From Tieghemiomyces parasiticus (taxonomy: Eukaryota > Kickxellomycota > Dimargaritomycetes > Dimargaritales > Dimargaritaceae): DNA of 64,000 bases. Under the pieces are notes generated by a model. That model worked only from the letters and a program-made list of their open reading frames with translations. It was not told the origin of the DNA and ran no database searches. The stretch is from positions 124,001-188,000 of the forward strand of contig JANBPT010000001.1 of assembly GCA_027575765.1 (NCBI GenBank). Reading direction: 5' to 3'. Positions 23,294 to 34,879 of this stretch are shown piece after piece. Numbering within the stretch: the first letter of the stretch is position 1; each line of letters begins with the position of its first letter. Position numbers and translations under genes: made by a program.

Positions 23294-26253
23294 ATATTTC
23301 GACCGGCCCTATCGACCTCGTATGCCTCGGTAACTCCTCTGATTCATCAGTGCTCGCCCAGTTTGTACTCGCTCTATTTTTTTGTACAACCCATTATGCA
23401 ATTATTTTTTCAATCGCTTTTACCTTTATCTTCCTGTCTCTCTATTTTTATAGTAAATATAGGTCACTAAACCCCTGTGCACATGAGGTGCTAAAACCCG
23501 ATTGCTACGCAGTTTGGGCATATACCAATGCCTTGATTGGCGTGGCTAACGAGGTATATACATATATTATGGAAACGGTGTGATTTAGGATTCAATTCCG
23601 GGCGCGGAGTCGCCTAAACCAGCAAGCATCAAACCGGATAACTGGTAACGCCAGGAGACGTATCTGCAATGCGAACGTATTTATTCCACCAGAAAGACAA
23701 TAGGAGACGTCAAGCAGTAGCCGCCACCAAAGACAGGCCAGTAATCATTCCAGTCTGCTGATCGTCAATTTTTTATTGCCTCATCTAGAACTATACTACA
23801 GACAGGTTACAGCTGACCAATGACGACCCTCACCTTGACCAACCCTCCGCACCATTGTGTGTCACTCGTTCTTTAGACCAATATCGGCCGGTTCTCTGAT
23901 GTTCAGCGGCCACATCTAGCCGTCACTTTTTCTCTACACATGTCCAGCTATCGGACCGTCGAGTACTTCAGATAATTACATGCTTCTTCGCCTTATATAA
24001 GGTGTCCCATTGCGCGTCCTCGGTATAGATGCTTGCATATACAGCCACTCGGTTAGCTACTAGCTCCACTCCCGAGTCTACGCTTATCATAAACGTCTGG
24101 GCTTTTGAAGTAGTTTACAGCGGAATCATCGAGGGAGGCCACCGATGACATGACCCAAATAATCCTATGTTAACTATAACGGGTCTCGGCCCCGCCATCA
24201 TCTGCGGAATATTACATGGCGTAGCATTGTTTGTATAATTCAGGTATCGTTGTTAACGTACGGCTCTATTACTCACAGTTGGATTCATTTATCGGAGGTT
24301 ATTGGCCTAGTCCTGGGGAGTAGACATAGATTCCTAATGTGGAATCCATCATTTAGTCCACTCGGCCTGAGCCACGTTATGGCCAACTCAGAACCAGCCA
24401 TTTCCTACAAGGTAATTTGTAATATCTTCCTGATGCGTTACACTGACACCGAAGAGGTCACATAAGGGACACCCGGATGTCGGCGTTGTCACTCGATTCC
24501 AAGGTCACATCCAAGAACCCCACCATGCGTTCCCCAGGTCTCGACCCTGACGCCAAGCTTGACACAGGCCTCAGAACTCCGCTCTTGACCCCCCCGCCTC
24601 CCTGTCACCCTGTTCGCCAACGAGAATGGCCAAAGCTGGCCGACTATAAGGGGTCACCTGGCTACCGTCTTGGTTACCAGCTTCAACCAGCCACAACGGC
24701 ATGGGTCCACTAGTAACCATGGGCGGCAGTCCTTCGATATCCTGCCCGCGGTGGCTCAGGGCATACTAGCCGTGCTTTGATGGGTGGTTTGGGAGGGGCA
24801 GCCTAGCTAACCATTGGACGTTTCGATCGGTCGCAGGCGATCGAATCGACGGTTTAGGACCTTGCCAATTAGTTCACCACCGTGACGCCTAGCTTGACCG
24901 AAGGTCTCGAGTATCCAACAATGCCATGTAAGGCCACTGCCGGTGACATGGTTAGGGTCAGCAAAGTCGAGCGTCGGCAACCTCTGCAGCCCATCAGCGC
25001 TATCGACTGTTCTGGTAATGGCCTTGCCCTTTCAGGACCCAGTAACGAGATGGGCTAAGTCCACCAATAGCACCGCACCAGAGTACGAGGGTCGTACCAT
25101 CACCTCCGCCGCGTTCGATCACATCACCTCGGTCCTGGTCCAGGCACTCGTACGTGGCCAAAGGACCTGACCCGATACGTGCTTTGCCCTCCTCCAACTC
25201 AAATCCGTCGAGTTCGTTGTAGATCTAATCAGCGTGCTCAAGTCCTGTGCTGCTTCTGTGCCCATCGATTCAGAGTATGTAGAAGAGAGCGTTCATTAAA
25301 TTCTCAGAGACAGTCCAGTCACTTTGGTGGTAACCAATTCGACGGCCCGGAGCTCTTTGGCAGCTATCCTAAATACCCCGATGCGAATGGTGAACGACTG
25401 GCTGGTAAAATTCTAGGCTTCAACTCAGCTTGGTCAGCCTTCTGCCACTGACACCAGTCAATGATCGGCCCCAACCTTTACTGATTACAGCCTAGTTGCA
25501 GTCACCGAGAGACCCGTCGGGAGGTCTCCCGGCACAAGGCCAAAACCTTCTGTCATATAAGACCTTCCCGATGGAATTCATTCTCCCGGACTACCATCAT
25601 GAACCTGCTGCTCCTTCATGATCAAGAGAATTGTAACCTTCCGACTTCGGAGGCGAGCTCGGCTGGAGCTTGAACCCTCCCCGTCATGGAGGGAGGGGGC
25701 GGAACAAGGCCCCTTACCTACACCAAACAGTGTTTCGTCATCCGCAACAACACAGGGTTTAAAGAGGGCGAATTGTCCCTACGTATGTATCCTTTAAGTG
25801 TGCAATTATGTTCAATTTTTTCCCCTTAGCCTTTATCACCAATTGAGTCTCCCTTGAGCTTCCCTCTCTCCGCTCCCGTCCCTCAGGCCGCGTACCCCGT
25901 TATAATTCTCAAGGCAGCAGAAGGCGACCAGTAGAGCCATATGGGGCGCAATGTATAGGGCTTAAGCACCTCTAACAACTCCTTAACAATAAACGGGTGC
26001 AGGCATGACAGTAGCCGCTTGACATGCTATGGCATCCTATGTTAGTCGAACATTCCCAAATGTCCTCGGGGCACGTCAAGGTATATATCGGTTTTAAAGA
26101 TGAAATTCAATAGACAATTAAGTAAATCGTACATTGTTACCGGTATGAAGTGCACATCGCCTAGTGTTGCCAGTACAGTGGGTGACGGGGTCACGGGCGT
26201 GGCGCAGTGTGTGTCGTATCAAACCAGGGCCGATGGGCCGGCGCTGACGAGAC
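23294..26253. other. intergenic region with decayed coding-like sequence
   Basis: No intact gene. Between about 24470 and 25450 several frames on the plus strand show protein-like runs broken by stops and frame changes. Examples are PTMRSPGLDPDAKLDTGL near 24530, TSAAFDHITSVLVQALV near 25110 and LLQLKSVEFVVDLISVLKS near 25193. This is the look of an old pseudogene or transposon body, but I could not name the family. No terminal repeats were seen. Confidence 0.4.
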
Positions 26254-26472
26254 TTAAAGCTTACGTTCAAAGTAGCTGGTACTGGCCAGGATGCTGGCGC
26301 CAAAATCGAACACACGCTCACCAATGCCCAGGTATGTGTTGATACCCGAGCGGATTTCCTTGCTTTCGATGCTTTCTTGCTTAAATGTGAGGCCCGTAGA
26401 GCGACGGATGCCGGCTAGTACGGCTGAGATGAGAACGGCATCGGCCGCGTAGTGTACGAGACGCCCAACCAT
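26254..26472 (-). CDS. ATG44: mitofissin (Atg44/DUF1748 family)
   Basis: Single exon, 72 residues, ATG at 26472 and TAA at 26256-26254. The protein shows the whole family signature: GRLVHYAADAVLISAVLAGI, then RRSTGL, an amphipathic middle, YLGIGERVFD and the terminal SYFERKL. Yeast Atg44 is about this size and resides in the mitochondrial intermembrane space, where it drives membrane fission needed for mitophagy. The frame stays open far upstream, but those codons are Pro/Ser/Leu-rich leader sequence with no homology. The chosen Met matches the family start. The C/T-rich coding-strand leader extends to about 26770. Assignment to the family is firm; activity is inferred from it. Confidence 0.88.
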   Translation of the reverse strand: MVGRLVHYAADAVLISAVLAGIRRSTGLTFKQESIESKEIRSGINTYLGIGERVFDFGASILASTSYFERKL

Positions 26473-27473
26473 ATTGAATAGAGGGGCGAGCAGCAAGGGG
26501 GCAAGGAACAACAGTTTGACAGGAGAACGCTCGAGGGTTGGCAGGGAGAGCGGGGACGGGGCGCTGCTATAGTGATGGGCAGACTGATGTGGCAGTGAGG
26601 CGCGGTACGCACTGGGAGAGGAAACTGGTTGATGGGCGACGGTTGAATGGGGGAGGGGTATTGGCGAATGAAAAAAAAAAAGAATAGGTAATGAGTTAGG
26701 GGCCAAGCGTTCTCTATGGTAGAAGAACTGGAATCGGTGGCGAGTCGGGTGACCCGGGGGACGGGGATGTGCGGGTGGGCAACGCGGCGGGATTAATGTG
26801 AGGCGTGCACGATCAAAGTTTAGGTGGTCACGGGCATACCTGGGGGCGAGAGGACCTGCAGATGCCAAAGGAACGAGAGCAGTACAGGTGAACAGAATAA
26901 AGGAGGTGGAGGAGATAAGTTTAAACAAGGGCGGGTTGAGGATTCTGACATCTATTATCTTGGTAGGTAAGTCACTATTGGAGCAGCGGGCCGGAGGTTC
27001 CTGGGCCAGGCTATTGACAAGGCTGACGTGGCCTGCTGAAAACGTTGGCGGTACCATCCGCAGCCGAGCTGCACCCTTGAGGATGAACTTAGGTGATCCC
27101 CCCGCCGTAGCATATCCAGGCTAATAGCCCTCAGCCATCATCAACCCTTGGCCTGCCATACAGCCATAAGGAGTTGCAATTGTAAGCCGCGGAACGACGG
27201 GGCCAGCCGCAGTGGGGAGTGCCAAGTTAACATAGTGAACGTCTATAAATGGGGATACTACAGGTATTTACTATGAGGGTGGACATTAGTGCGAGGAGCC
27301 GAATCTGGTACGAAATGGAACTAAAAGGAGCCCACCAATGGTAGGAAGAAAAAGCAGCAGAGCGTCAGCCGTGGGTAGAATAGAGGCAAGCAATTTTCGT
27401 AGTCGAGACCTATATCTGCGAACGTGGCTGGAATCTCACTACGTGAAGGCTGTGTTTCTAGGCCAGCACACAG
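26473..27473. other. intergenic region with mitofissin leader
   Basis: Bases 26473 to about 26770 are the pyrimidine-rich leader of the minus-strand mitofissin gene. The remainder, up to the stop of the Kre9-like gene, holds nothing I can support. Confidence 0.5.
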
Positions 27474-28007
27474 TTAGACGAAGCTCATGGCTAGTACGCC
27501 GCCCACGACGAGGGCGAAGGTGGCACAAGACACGTAATGGCTACTGACGGCTGAGTTGTGCTCGTCATCGTCGCTGCTCTGGGCGGTGGGTTGGCTACCA
27601 TCGGAGGCGGCGCTCGACTGAGTGGGCTTGGTACCGGCCTCGCGAATACTGAAAGGCTGACTGCGAGCAACTTCCGTACCACTGCCGAATGCGGGGTCGA
27701 CACCGGCTACGCGCATGACGATGACCCAGTTGTCGCCGACCGTCCCCCGCTCCACTACGATTTTGGTCGAGCGGTCGGCGGTGGAAATGGCGTTGGCCAC
27801 AGCGTAGTCCCCGACAAACTTCTGGTTTTGGCCCTGCAGGAAGATGCTGACCAACGACGGGTAGTTGTCCTTGAGATCCCAGCGGATGTAGAGGGGTTCG
27901 CCCTCCACAGCGTAGATGCTCGAGGACGGCTCCGTGACGCTGACACCGGCCAGGACCATCGCCGTTAGTGAGAACAGGCAGGTAAGGAAGGAAAGCACGG
28001 ACTTCAT
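27474..28007 (-). CDS. Kre9/Knh1-like GPI-anchored cell-surface protein
   Basis: Single exon, 177 residues. Residues 1-20 are a signal peptide (MKSVLSFLTCLFSLTAMVLA). The body, residues 21-121, matches the Kre9/Knh1 N-terminal domain pattern: VTEPSSSIYAVEGEPLYIRW, then repeated strands ending in SQPFSI. A Ser/Thr/Asp linker follows. The last 20 residues are hydrophobic (CATFALVVGGVLAMSFV) with small residues just before them, which is the layout of a GPI-attachment signal. Family members sit in the wall or plasma membrane and are linked to beta-1,6-glucan assembly in yeast; function here is inferred. TATTTAAG lies on the coding strand at 28215-28208, about 200 bases upstream. Confidence 0.82.
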   Translation of the reverse strand: MKSVLSFLTCLFSLTAMVLAGVSVTEPSSSIYAVEGEPLYIRWDLKDNYPSLVSIFLQGQNQKFVGDYAVANAISTADRSTKIVVERGTVGDNWVIVMRVAGVDPAFGSGTEVARSQPFSIREAGTKPTQSSAASDGSQPTAQSSDDDEHNSAVSSHYVSCATFALVVGGVLAMSFV

Positions 28008-28207
28008 GACTAGATTGGTGCCAATGGATAGGAGATGGGGTCAGCCGGTGAGTACGCTGGGATGGATGGTGGGTAGTGGGCAGGGCCTGGGGCGTGTGAA
28101 AGGGAGGACGGTGCGGTGCGGTGTGGTGAAGGCAAATGGGTTCTGGAGGCCAGGTGAGCGGACGTGGGTAGGTGAAGCAGTTAGGTCATGGGCGAGCGCC
28201 TTAGTTG

Positions 28208-28215
28208 CTTAAATA
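28208..28215 (-). promoter_or_regulatory. candidate TATA-like box of the Kre9-like gene
   Basis: TATTTAAG on the coding strand, the same octamer as the one before centrin, at about 200 bases from the ATG and followed by a pyrimidine-rich leader. Confidence 0.4.
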
Positions 28216-29898
28216 CCGCACATGGGCTATCGCCCTCGCCCTACTTATGTGCGGAGGTGGCACGCAACTGGGCCGGTTTAACCTGTAATAAATCGGCACC
28301 TTCATAAAGATTGCAGGGGAGGGGGGATGAGGGTACAGAAAATGTGCAGGGCAAGGTTACGAGAGGAAGACAAATATTTACCGGCGATGGTGGGCGACCA
28401 GGCCATTCCGTCCCTAACCTTGGAGGCTAGCCGCAATCCGCCGCCCTTGCTCCACTCTCCCTTCGGTCAACCCAACCTCGCATTATCCATCAGTTCCACG
28501 ACCCAACGCGCACCCACGACCAACCCTTCCCATCCCCAAGGTCGGTATTATTTAGGAGGGAAAGCATGCATCAGACGCGTCGATAGCCAACCAGTGTGGA
28601 AGGAGTACAGACGCCTTGCCCTACTCGCTACTCGCCATTCGCTGTACCCTCCCCAGCCCTGGGGGGATGGGGTAGGGTGTCTGACGTTTGGGCCAGGGGT
28701 GCGATGTGGAAATACGCAACACTGCGAATTGTCCGATGCAGGGCCAATGTCAGAGGTGCAGGTTAGCATGGGTAATGACATCGGTGGTTGGGATATTGAG
28801 GGTGCTTGATGCTCGGCCAGGAGAAACCGTCCATCACCATAAGTAGGTGTAGTATATCACAGTAATATGTGGTCTATATGATTGTACTTCCAATTGACGA
28901 TGGATGCCAGGCACGTCAGGCAAGTGCAGCATGTGAGAGCGGGAGTTTAGGCAATAGGAACAATATGGGCAGTGTGTCCGTCACTCGCTTGTAAGGAGCG
29001 CGAATCGCCTACCCTTCTAATCCGATACCATACGGTAGAATCCCAATGCCCACATGGCTAATATAACGGCTCCTATATGACCTGTACACAGACCCAGTAT
29101 GAAGGGTGGGGTCCAGTTCAACCCATGGAGTACCCGGTCCAGGCGCGTGTGTACCGAGTCATGGCATTAAAAGGAATACAACGACAGCCTGTACCCAACG
29201 CTACGACCGTGCCGTCCCGTCGTAGCGAGTTACCTGGCCTTCTGAAACCGTGCTATCGCCACTGGGCACCTTCAGGTGCTAATGCCAACCCTTATGCGCT
29301 GTAGAAGGCCTCGTCGCTATCCACCCACCCACCTCCTTCTCTGCGACCGGGGGGGGGTACCCTACCACTTAACGCTTCAGCGTTTCAAATCGAGTGGTAA
29401 TAAAACTCTCAGGCTGTAGGATTGCTGATCCTAACAATCGATGTAAGTCGACTGGCACACGTTTGGAACGACCATGCCTTTGTCTGTGACTGAGATGTCC
29501 CAGAGCCGGTTCTCGATTTCAATGTGGGTGCTGGCAATTTCCAAGGCCAACGTACCTCGTTCCCAACCATTCCTCTATTTATCTACTTCCTAATATCTGA
29601 AAGAGAGGCGGGCGATACATATTGTAAAGGGGGTAGAGAAAACGTCCTTGGGCCATAGGGATGCTATAGTAATAAGTATTTATTATAATAGACATGCCTA
29701 AAGAAAGAGAGGGGTCGAACGGTTTGGGGTAATTCGAAGTTCTCCTCATCAAAGCTGCTGAGGGACTCACCATTCTTTTCCCCGCCCACTCCCCCACGTC
29801 AGTCTCTGATGCCCCTGTCATCCTATTACGCGCACGTCCTACGCTTCCGAGGTGCGTGAGAGAGAGAAAGAGAGAGGGAGAGAGGGGGATGGAGCTTG
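28216..29898. other. intergenic region, 3' side of the S9A gene
   Basis: No supportable gene. A GA-rich simple repeat lies at 29857-29888, just beyond the stop of the S9A gene. An open frame at 28327..28809 (+) has no recognisable domain. Confidence 0.5.
29857..29888. repeat. GA-rich simple repeat
   Basis: An imperfect (GA)n tract with interspersed AA and GG. It lies in the likely 3' untranslated part of the S9A gene, where it would read (TC)n in the RNA. Confidence 0.8.
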
Positions 29899-32800
29899 TC
29901 ACTTTTGACGCATGGTGTGTGTCGGCTTAGAGGCCTTTGGTGGCGTCAATGGTGTCTTCCCGGGCTGCTTTTTGGGTGACCGCTTCATCTTCCCGAGCAA
30001 ACGCTGGGGTACATCACTCTCCGTCTCGTCCTGGCTACCCATTTTGGCCGTCGTTTCGTCGATCCGCGATAGCTGCGCCACGGTGGGCGTAGACTTGTCG
30101 TCGACCCGGAGCGAGAACTTTAAAAAGGCCACGGCTGACGCGGCGGATCCACGTGGGAACGGGTACAAATCGCTGAAGGCCTCCTCCTTCACGGTAGCAC
30201 CCGACGGGTGGAAATGCATGGTGCGGCAGTGGGCCGTCGGTGCGGAGGAAAGCACGAACTTGCCCTGGGCGTTCGGGACGAGGTGCTGCGTCTCCTGCGT
30301 AAGATCAAACGGATCAGTGATGCGGTAGATGGTGGCCCGCAGTTTGGTCACCCATTTGGTCACCTGCGCCTGATTGATGGTCGCTACATCCTGGTACGGT
30401 TTCCGGCCTACCCGTGCGGTGAGGTAGAGCGAAGGCCAGTGGTACTGGATGTTTATAAAATCCTGCAGCGTTAGGTGGTCGACATCTTCCTCGCTACTAC
30501 CAGCACTATTCGGTGGCGGTGCGGGCATCGGTTCGCCGTAGAGCTCGGCCGTGATGCGCGCCTTGAGCCGGTTGAGCTGCTTGGGCGAAGGGTAGTTAAG
30601 GTTGTGATACGGTGAGAGTTTCAGCATCGCACGGGCCGCCTCAGCGTCGTTGTTCAGGTCACCCCACTCCCGGGTTTCGCGGCCGACAAGGTAGGCCGGA
30701 AGACGGTTCACCAGGAAGAGCGGGTCAATGACCGGACTATCGAGAAACACGGCCCGGAAGAGGCCTGGTAAAGGGGAGGAAGTAGGGTAGGAGGGTGGAC
30801 AATGGTAGGTGGTTAATAGTAAGGAATAAAGGTATTAGAGGTATCCCACAGAGCAATGGCTTCCCCACCAGATGGTGATCGATAATGCCCTCCCTATAGA
30901 GCGATGAAGGGTGTTAAATGGCGGTAATTGAGGTATCTATAACAGTGGCATGTTTTGTACCGCCTGTGGGGGGGGGGTCATCCGCGAAACTGACCACTAG
31001 CGGACGGTCAACGAAAATTCATGTCAGTCCTTCACCCGCCTTCTTCCTTTCCTCGGCTTAATAACCAACCTATCCAGCACTGCTCCGGCGTTCTCGAAAT
31101 TCCACCCATCAATCCCTCCTTTCTTTTCGTTTTTAGCTCGGAAGATCCCCGTTTCCACGCTCCACCCATCGATTAAAACTTACCTGGCCTCATATTCATG
31201 GCCGCGGCACCGACAAACCCGCCCCCACCGGTACATTCAAGGGCTAGGTGGTCTTTATCGGCGCGGCCAGTCTCGACCAGCCACTCACTGACACGGATCA
31301 AGTCGTTCACCGCTTCGACCTTCCGCAGCCCCGTCGCAGCCTCGTACCACTGTGTACCCATATCACCACCGCCGCGGAGGTACGGGTAGGCCAGCGTTGT
31401 CCCACGCTTTAGGAGGTCGATGTTCTCCGGGCGGAAACGTGGATGGTTGAGTTCGCCGTAAGCCCCGTGCGAGCGGATGTAGACTTCCTGAGGGAGTGGG
31501 GTGCCACCCTGGGCAACCTCATCACCTCCTGTTGATACTGGCGGCATGCTCACAAGGAGCATCGGAATCTTTATCTCTGGGTTAGCGGTTGTCGGAACAT
31601 TGACTATCTCATACTTGACCTCGCCCACACCAAAGCCTGGCGCAAGGGTCCATGGCAATCGAGCAAGGTAGGTTGTAGGAAGATACATGGGAGGAGGTGA
31701 GGGGGGGGGGGTTCAGGTCAGTATTAGTGCAGTCAAAGTCTCAAGCCGGGCCTTTTATCGGATTATTCTATTCACAGGAACTAAAGTGTCACCCAACGAA
31801 AAAAGCAAAAATTTCGGCACCTACCTTTGATATGCGGCCCCTCAGTGAACTGCACCGCCTTCGTTATCAGATCGTACTGTACCAGGTGCGTGTCGGTGGT
31901 GGGTGACTCATAGTAAAATTGAAGCCCATGACTGTTAATCTGCGGTGTTAGGGTGGGCCACACCGTCACGAATGTTTCGGGTAACGTCACATCAGTTCCC
32001 CTGGCCGGCAGGTCACGAGCGGCCTGAGGTAGCCTGTTGGGCAGGGAGGAATGGTAATCGGCGACGTGACCCGGTAGGTCAAACACGCGTACGAACCCGG
32101 CGCCACCCTGCGTGCCGTAGACAATCAAGTAATCTTGCTGGACGTGAAGCGCGGTGAGGGTCGTACCGGGTGAGAATTCAGTAAACTGGAACAGCTTCGC
32201 AAATGAGCCGCCCTTTGGTTGGTAGACACTGATCTTGGGTCGGTCGTCGGCGGGGTCTTCCGAAGCGACGTAAAAGTGGCCCTATAGCCGATAGGTTTCA
32301 AAAGTGGCAGTGGGAACCAGGGTCAGTATGGAGATGTGGAGTGAATGGGTTAGCCGCACGCGTGTGAGGCCGTCAGTATCACTAGGCAAATTAAATATAA
32401 CTGGCAAAGAGAGTTTCATCAAATGGTGAGGCTTCGAAATGAACCCCGAAGCAAGGGGATATACTTCGGGCATGCCAGCAGGGGTGGTTTAGGAGCAGTG
32501 CAGTTTCCATCGGATGGTCCACCTACCTTGTGATGATCAACGAGCGGGCCGAATCTGGAATGGGGAAGGCACAAGCGCCGCGACCGTTCAATGAGATTCG
32601 GAGCCACGGCATGGCCGCTGGCGTCCGTCATGTGGGTCACGACAATTGTCATTTTCTGGTAGTCCGTTGCAGCGCACACTATGTAGTTCTATATTCGGGG
32701 AGAAGAGTGAACGGCGAGTAGGTAGTACATGCGAGAGCATACATATATACATATAATGTTGAATTACGAAGGCGTGCGTTAGTTATGTCGGATCACCGAG

Positions 32801-34342
32801 GTATGATTACAGAGCGTAGATAGGCCCATTTACACCATTTAGCAGCTAACTGTGGCCCGCCACACACTTACCAAGTCGGTGGTGGCGCTCAACCGCAGAT
32901 CCGATTGGGGGTCGAGCGACGGCGGCAGGTTTATCACGTCCAGCATGGGATACTCCTCATCAAGGCTGTTGATGGCTTTGTTGCCGGGTACATCCTTCAT
33001 CGCTTTGAACGACATGGTCTTTACCCCCGGGCGTTCCCGACCTATGGTCATTAAAAAGTGGACCATCTGCCCATCTGACGACCAGAGAAAATTCGGATCG
33101 CAGATCAGGGTGGCTTTCTAGACACCACAAGGAGGGCAGGGAGAAGAGGCGAACAAGATAAATCGAGGGGTTAGGAAGGGTGACATAGAAAGTGCGGAGG
33201 GTACTCATGAGGCGTTAGAGGATCGGCTTTAAGTCGGAAGGCAGTGACTAGGTAAGGATCGGTAATCCAGCTCGGTGACTTACCATAAGCATATCTCCAG
33301 TGTCGCTGATATTGAAGAAGTGCGTTCTCACGTTGTTCTGACCGGGGCTGCACAGTTGCGGGTCATCGATTAACACGGCGATACTATTACCAGAGGGAGC
33401 GATGCGGACGTCGTAAAGGTATCGGTGCTCCGGGAGGGACGAGGAGTCAAACAGGACCTGCAGGCCGGCGTCGCGGTCGGCGTCCTCCATGCCGTCGGTG
33501 ACGGTCGGACTGGTCACTCCATCAGCAGTTTGGTCTGACGTCATGGCGTCTCCATGGACTGCGGTGGCATCCATAGCGTCTTCGGTAGCCGAGGCGGGCT
33601 CGACGGCATCAGCCGCAGAGTCACCGGTGGCGGTGGGGGTGGTGGCGACACCAGTTGCTTCATCGCCATGTTTTACCGCCGTCTCGTAAATCTCTTGGGC
33701 CTTCGCTGCCGATTCCACGGTATCCTCCTCCGGGGACCACTGGCGCACCACCTGGATCCGCGGCCATGTCTGGGGATTTCTGGTCTCAAAGATACCCGTC
33801 TGGATCACGCGCGTGGAAAACAACCAAGGCCCGTACCGGCCGCGTACCGGCCGTCGGACACGATGGTGGCGATAATACCACCATTGACTCTTGAGTTCGT
33901 TGAACCGCGACTTGGACCACATCTTGCGGCAGCAGATGTGCAAGCCCATGACTTCCCGGTCACGAGCGGCCTGGGCGATGGGGCTGATGGGTGCTTCAAT
34001 TTCCACGTAAGGGTCCGGGTACCGGACGCCGCACGGGAGACGGACCTGTGAGCTACTGCGACCCGGCGGTGGGGCGCGCGTAGACGTGGCCAGGCGGGAA
34101 ACACGATTGTTGCTCCGAGGTTTGTCGTTGTGCGCTGGGTGGTAGGTGAGCTGACCCGTAAGACTGGTCAGTTCCGCCGTGGTCACGTCAATTGGCCGGT
34201 CGCTACCACTGAGAAAGCGCGGCTGGTGGTGGTAGTAAGGAGCCCAGGCTGAAATCGCTGGGCGGTCGAGACGGGTTCGGACGAGCCGGGTCGCCAGTGT
34301 GAAGCGACCAGGCGTGGCAGTCGCACTCAGGAGGCGCAGCAT
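29899..34342 (-). CDS. S9A oligopeptidase B-like protein, predicted catalytically dead
   Basis: Six exons on the minus strand: 33284..34342, 32872..33117, 32527..32688, 31825..32281, 31184..31636 and 29899..30764. All have GT-AG borders and matching phases (0, 0, 0, 1, 1), giving 1080 residues. Residues 1-45 are basic and acid-free, a likely mitochondrial presequence. Residues 80-640 hold the N-terminal and beta-propeller parts of the prolyl oligopeptidase family. Residues 643-1010 are the alpha/beta-hydrolase part: RSHGAYGELNHP, YLRGGGDMGTQWYEA, MNMRPGLFRAVFLDSPVID, REWGD and KWVTKLR. The nucleophile elbow, normally G-x-S-x-G, reads C776-T-G-G-G, so the Ser position is Gly778 (codon GGT, 31229-31227). 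The Asp region reads ARVGRKPYQD and the His region HPSGATV, so Asp and His also seem replaced. An insert lies around 848-900, and a basic Lys/Pro tail follows 1030. A substrate-binding or chaperone-like role is possible. Confidence 0.85.
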
Positions 34343-34879
34343 ATTGTTCGGCGATTGGCGCGATGAACGTTTACGAATGCGCTATATCAAAAGTAGCTAC
34401 AGTGTAGAGGTTCAACGAAAAAATATTGAGAACGTTGTGGACGAGCTGCGAATGACCACGAATGTGATCCATGGCATCACCGGCTAGAAACGTCAGGTTA
34501 CCGTTAAGGTAACGTGGGGAGTGCGGAGCCCAGTGTCAATCCTGGTGACATGGAACTGAGGTACTAATCTTTTTCTTTTTTATTTCGACCAGACTTGGAG
34601 TAAATCGTATGGAATTCGTAAATTCCGAAAGGTCGCTTGCGGTCACGGACCAAGCGGCCTGGGACTGCCACCCACATTGTACCAGTATGTAGGCCAACCA
34701 TGGGAACATACTGCAATCGTATTCGCTCAACTTCTGACCACTTCTCACTCCATGCCAAACCAAGGCGACATTTCTTTACTATCGGCACGCTGATTCCCCT
34801 TCACGTTCTCCCTTCCCTTCCCAGCGCCTCCTGGCTAACCTTCCACTAGCGACCAATTGGGACCACTCCCGTCCTCAAC
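34343..34879. promoter_or_regulatory. divergent intergenic region
   Basis: 537 bases between the starts of the S9A-like gene (minus) and the next gene (plus). The last 60 bases are C/T-rich on the plus strand. No clear TATA box is visible for either gene. Confidence 0.4.

Noticed and set aside
23350..23583. 77-codon frame with a hydrophobic N-terminal segment after the aminotransferase gene
   Set aside because: It starts with GTG, follows directly in the 3' untranslated area, and the hydrophobic stretch is explained by T-rich DNA.
23991..24002. perfect palindrome CCTTATATAAGG resembling a CArG/MADS-box site
   Set aside because: It has eight A/T between CC and GG instead of six, and no gene starts nearby.
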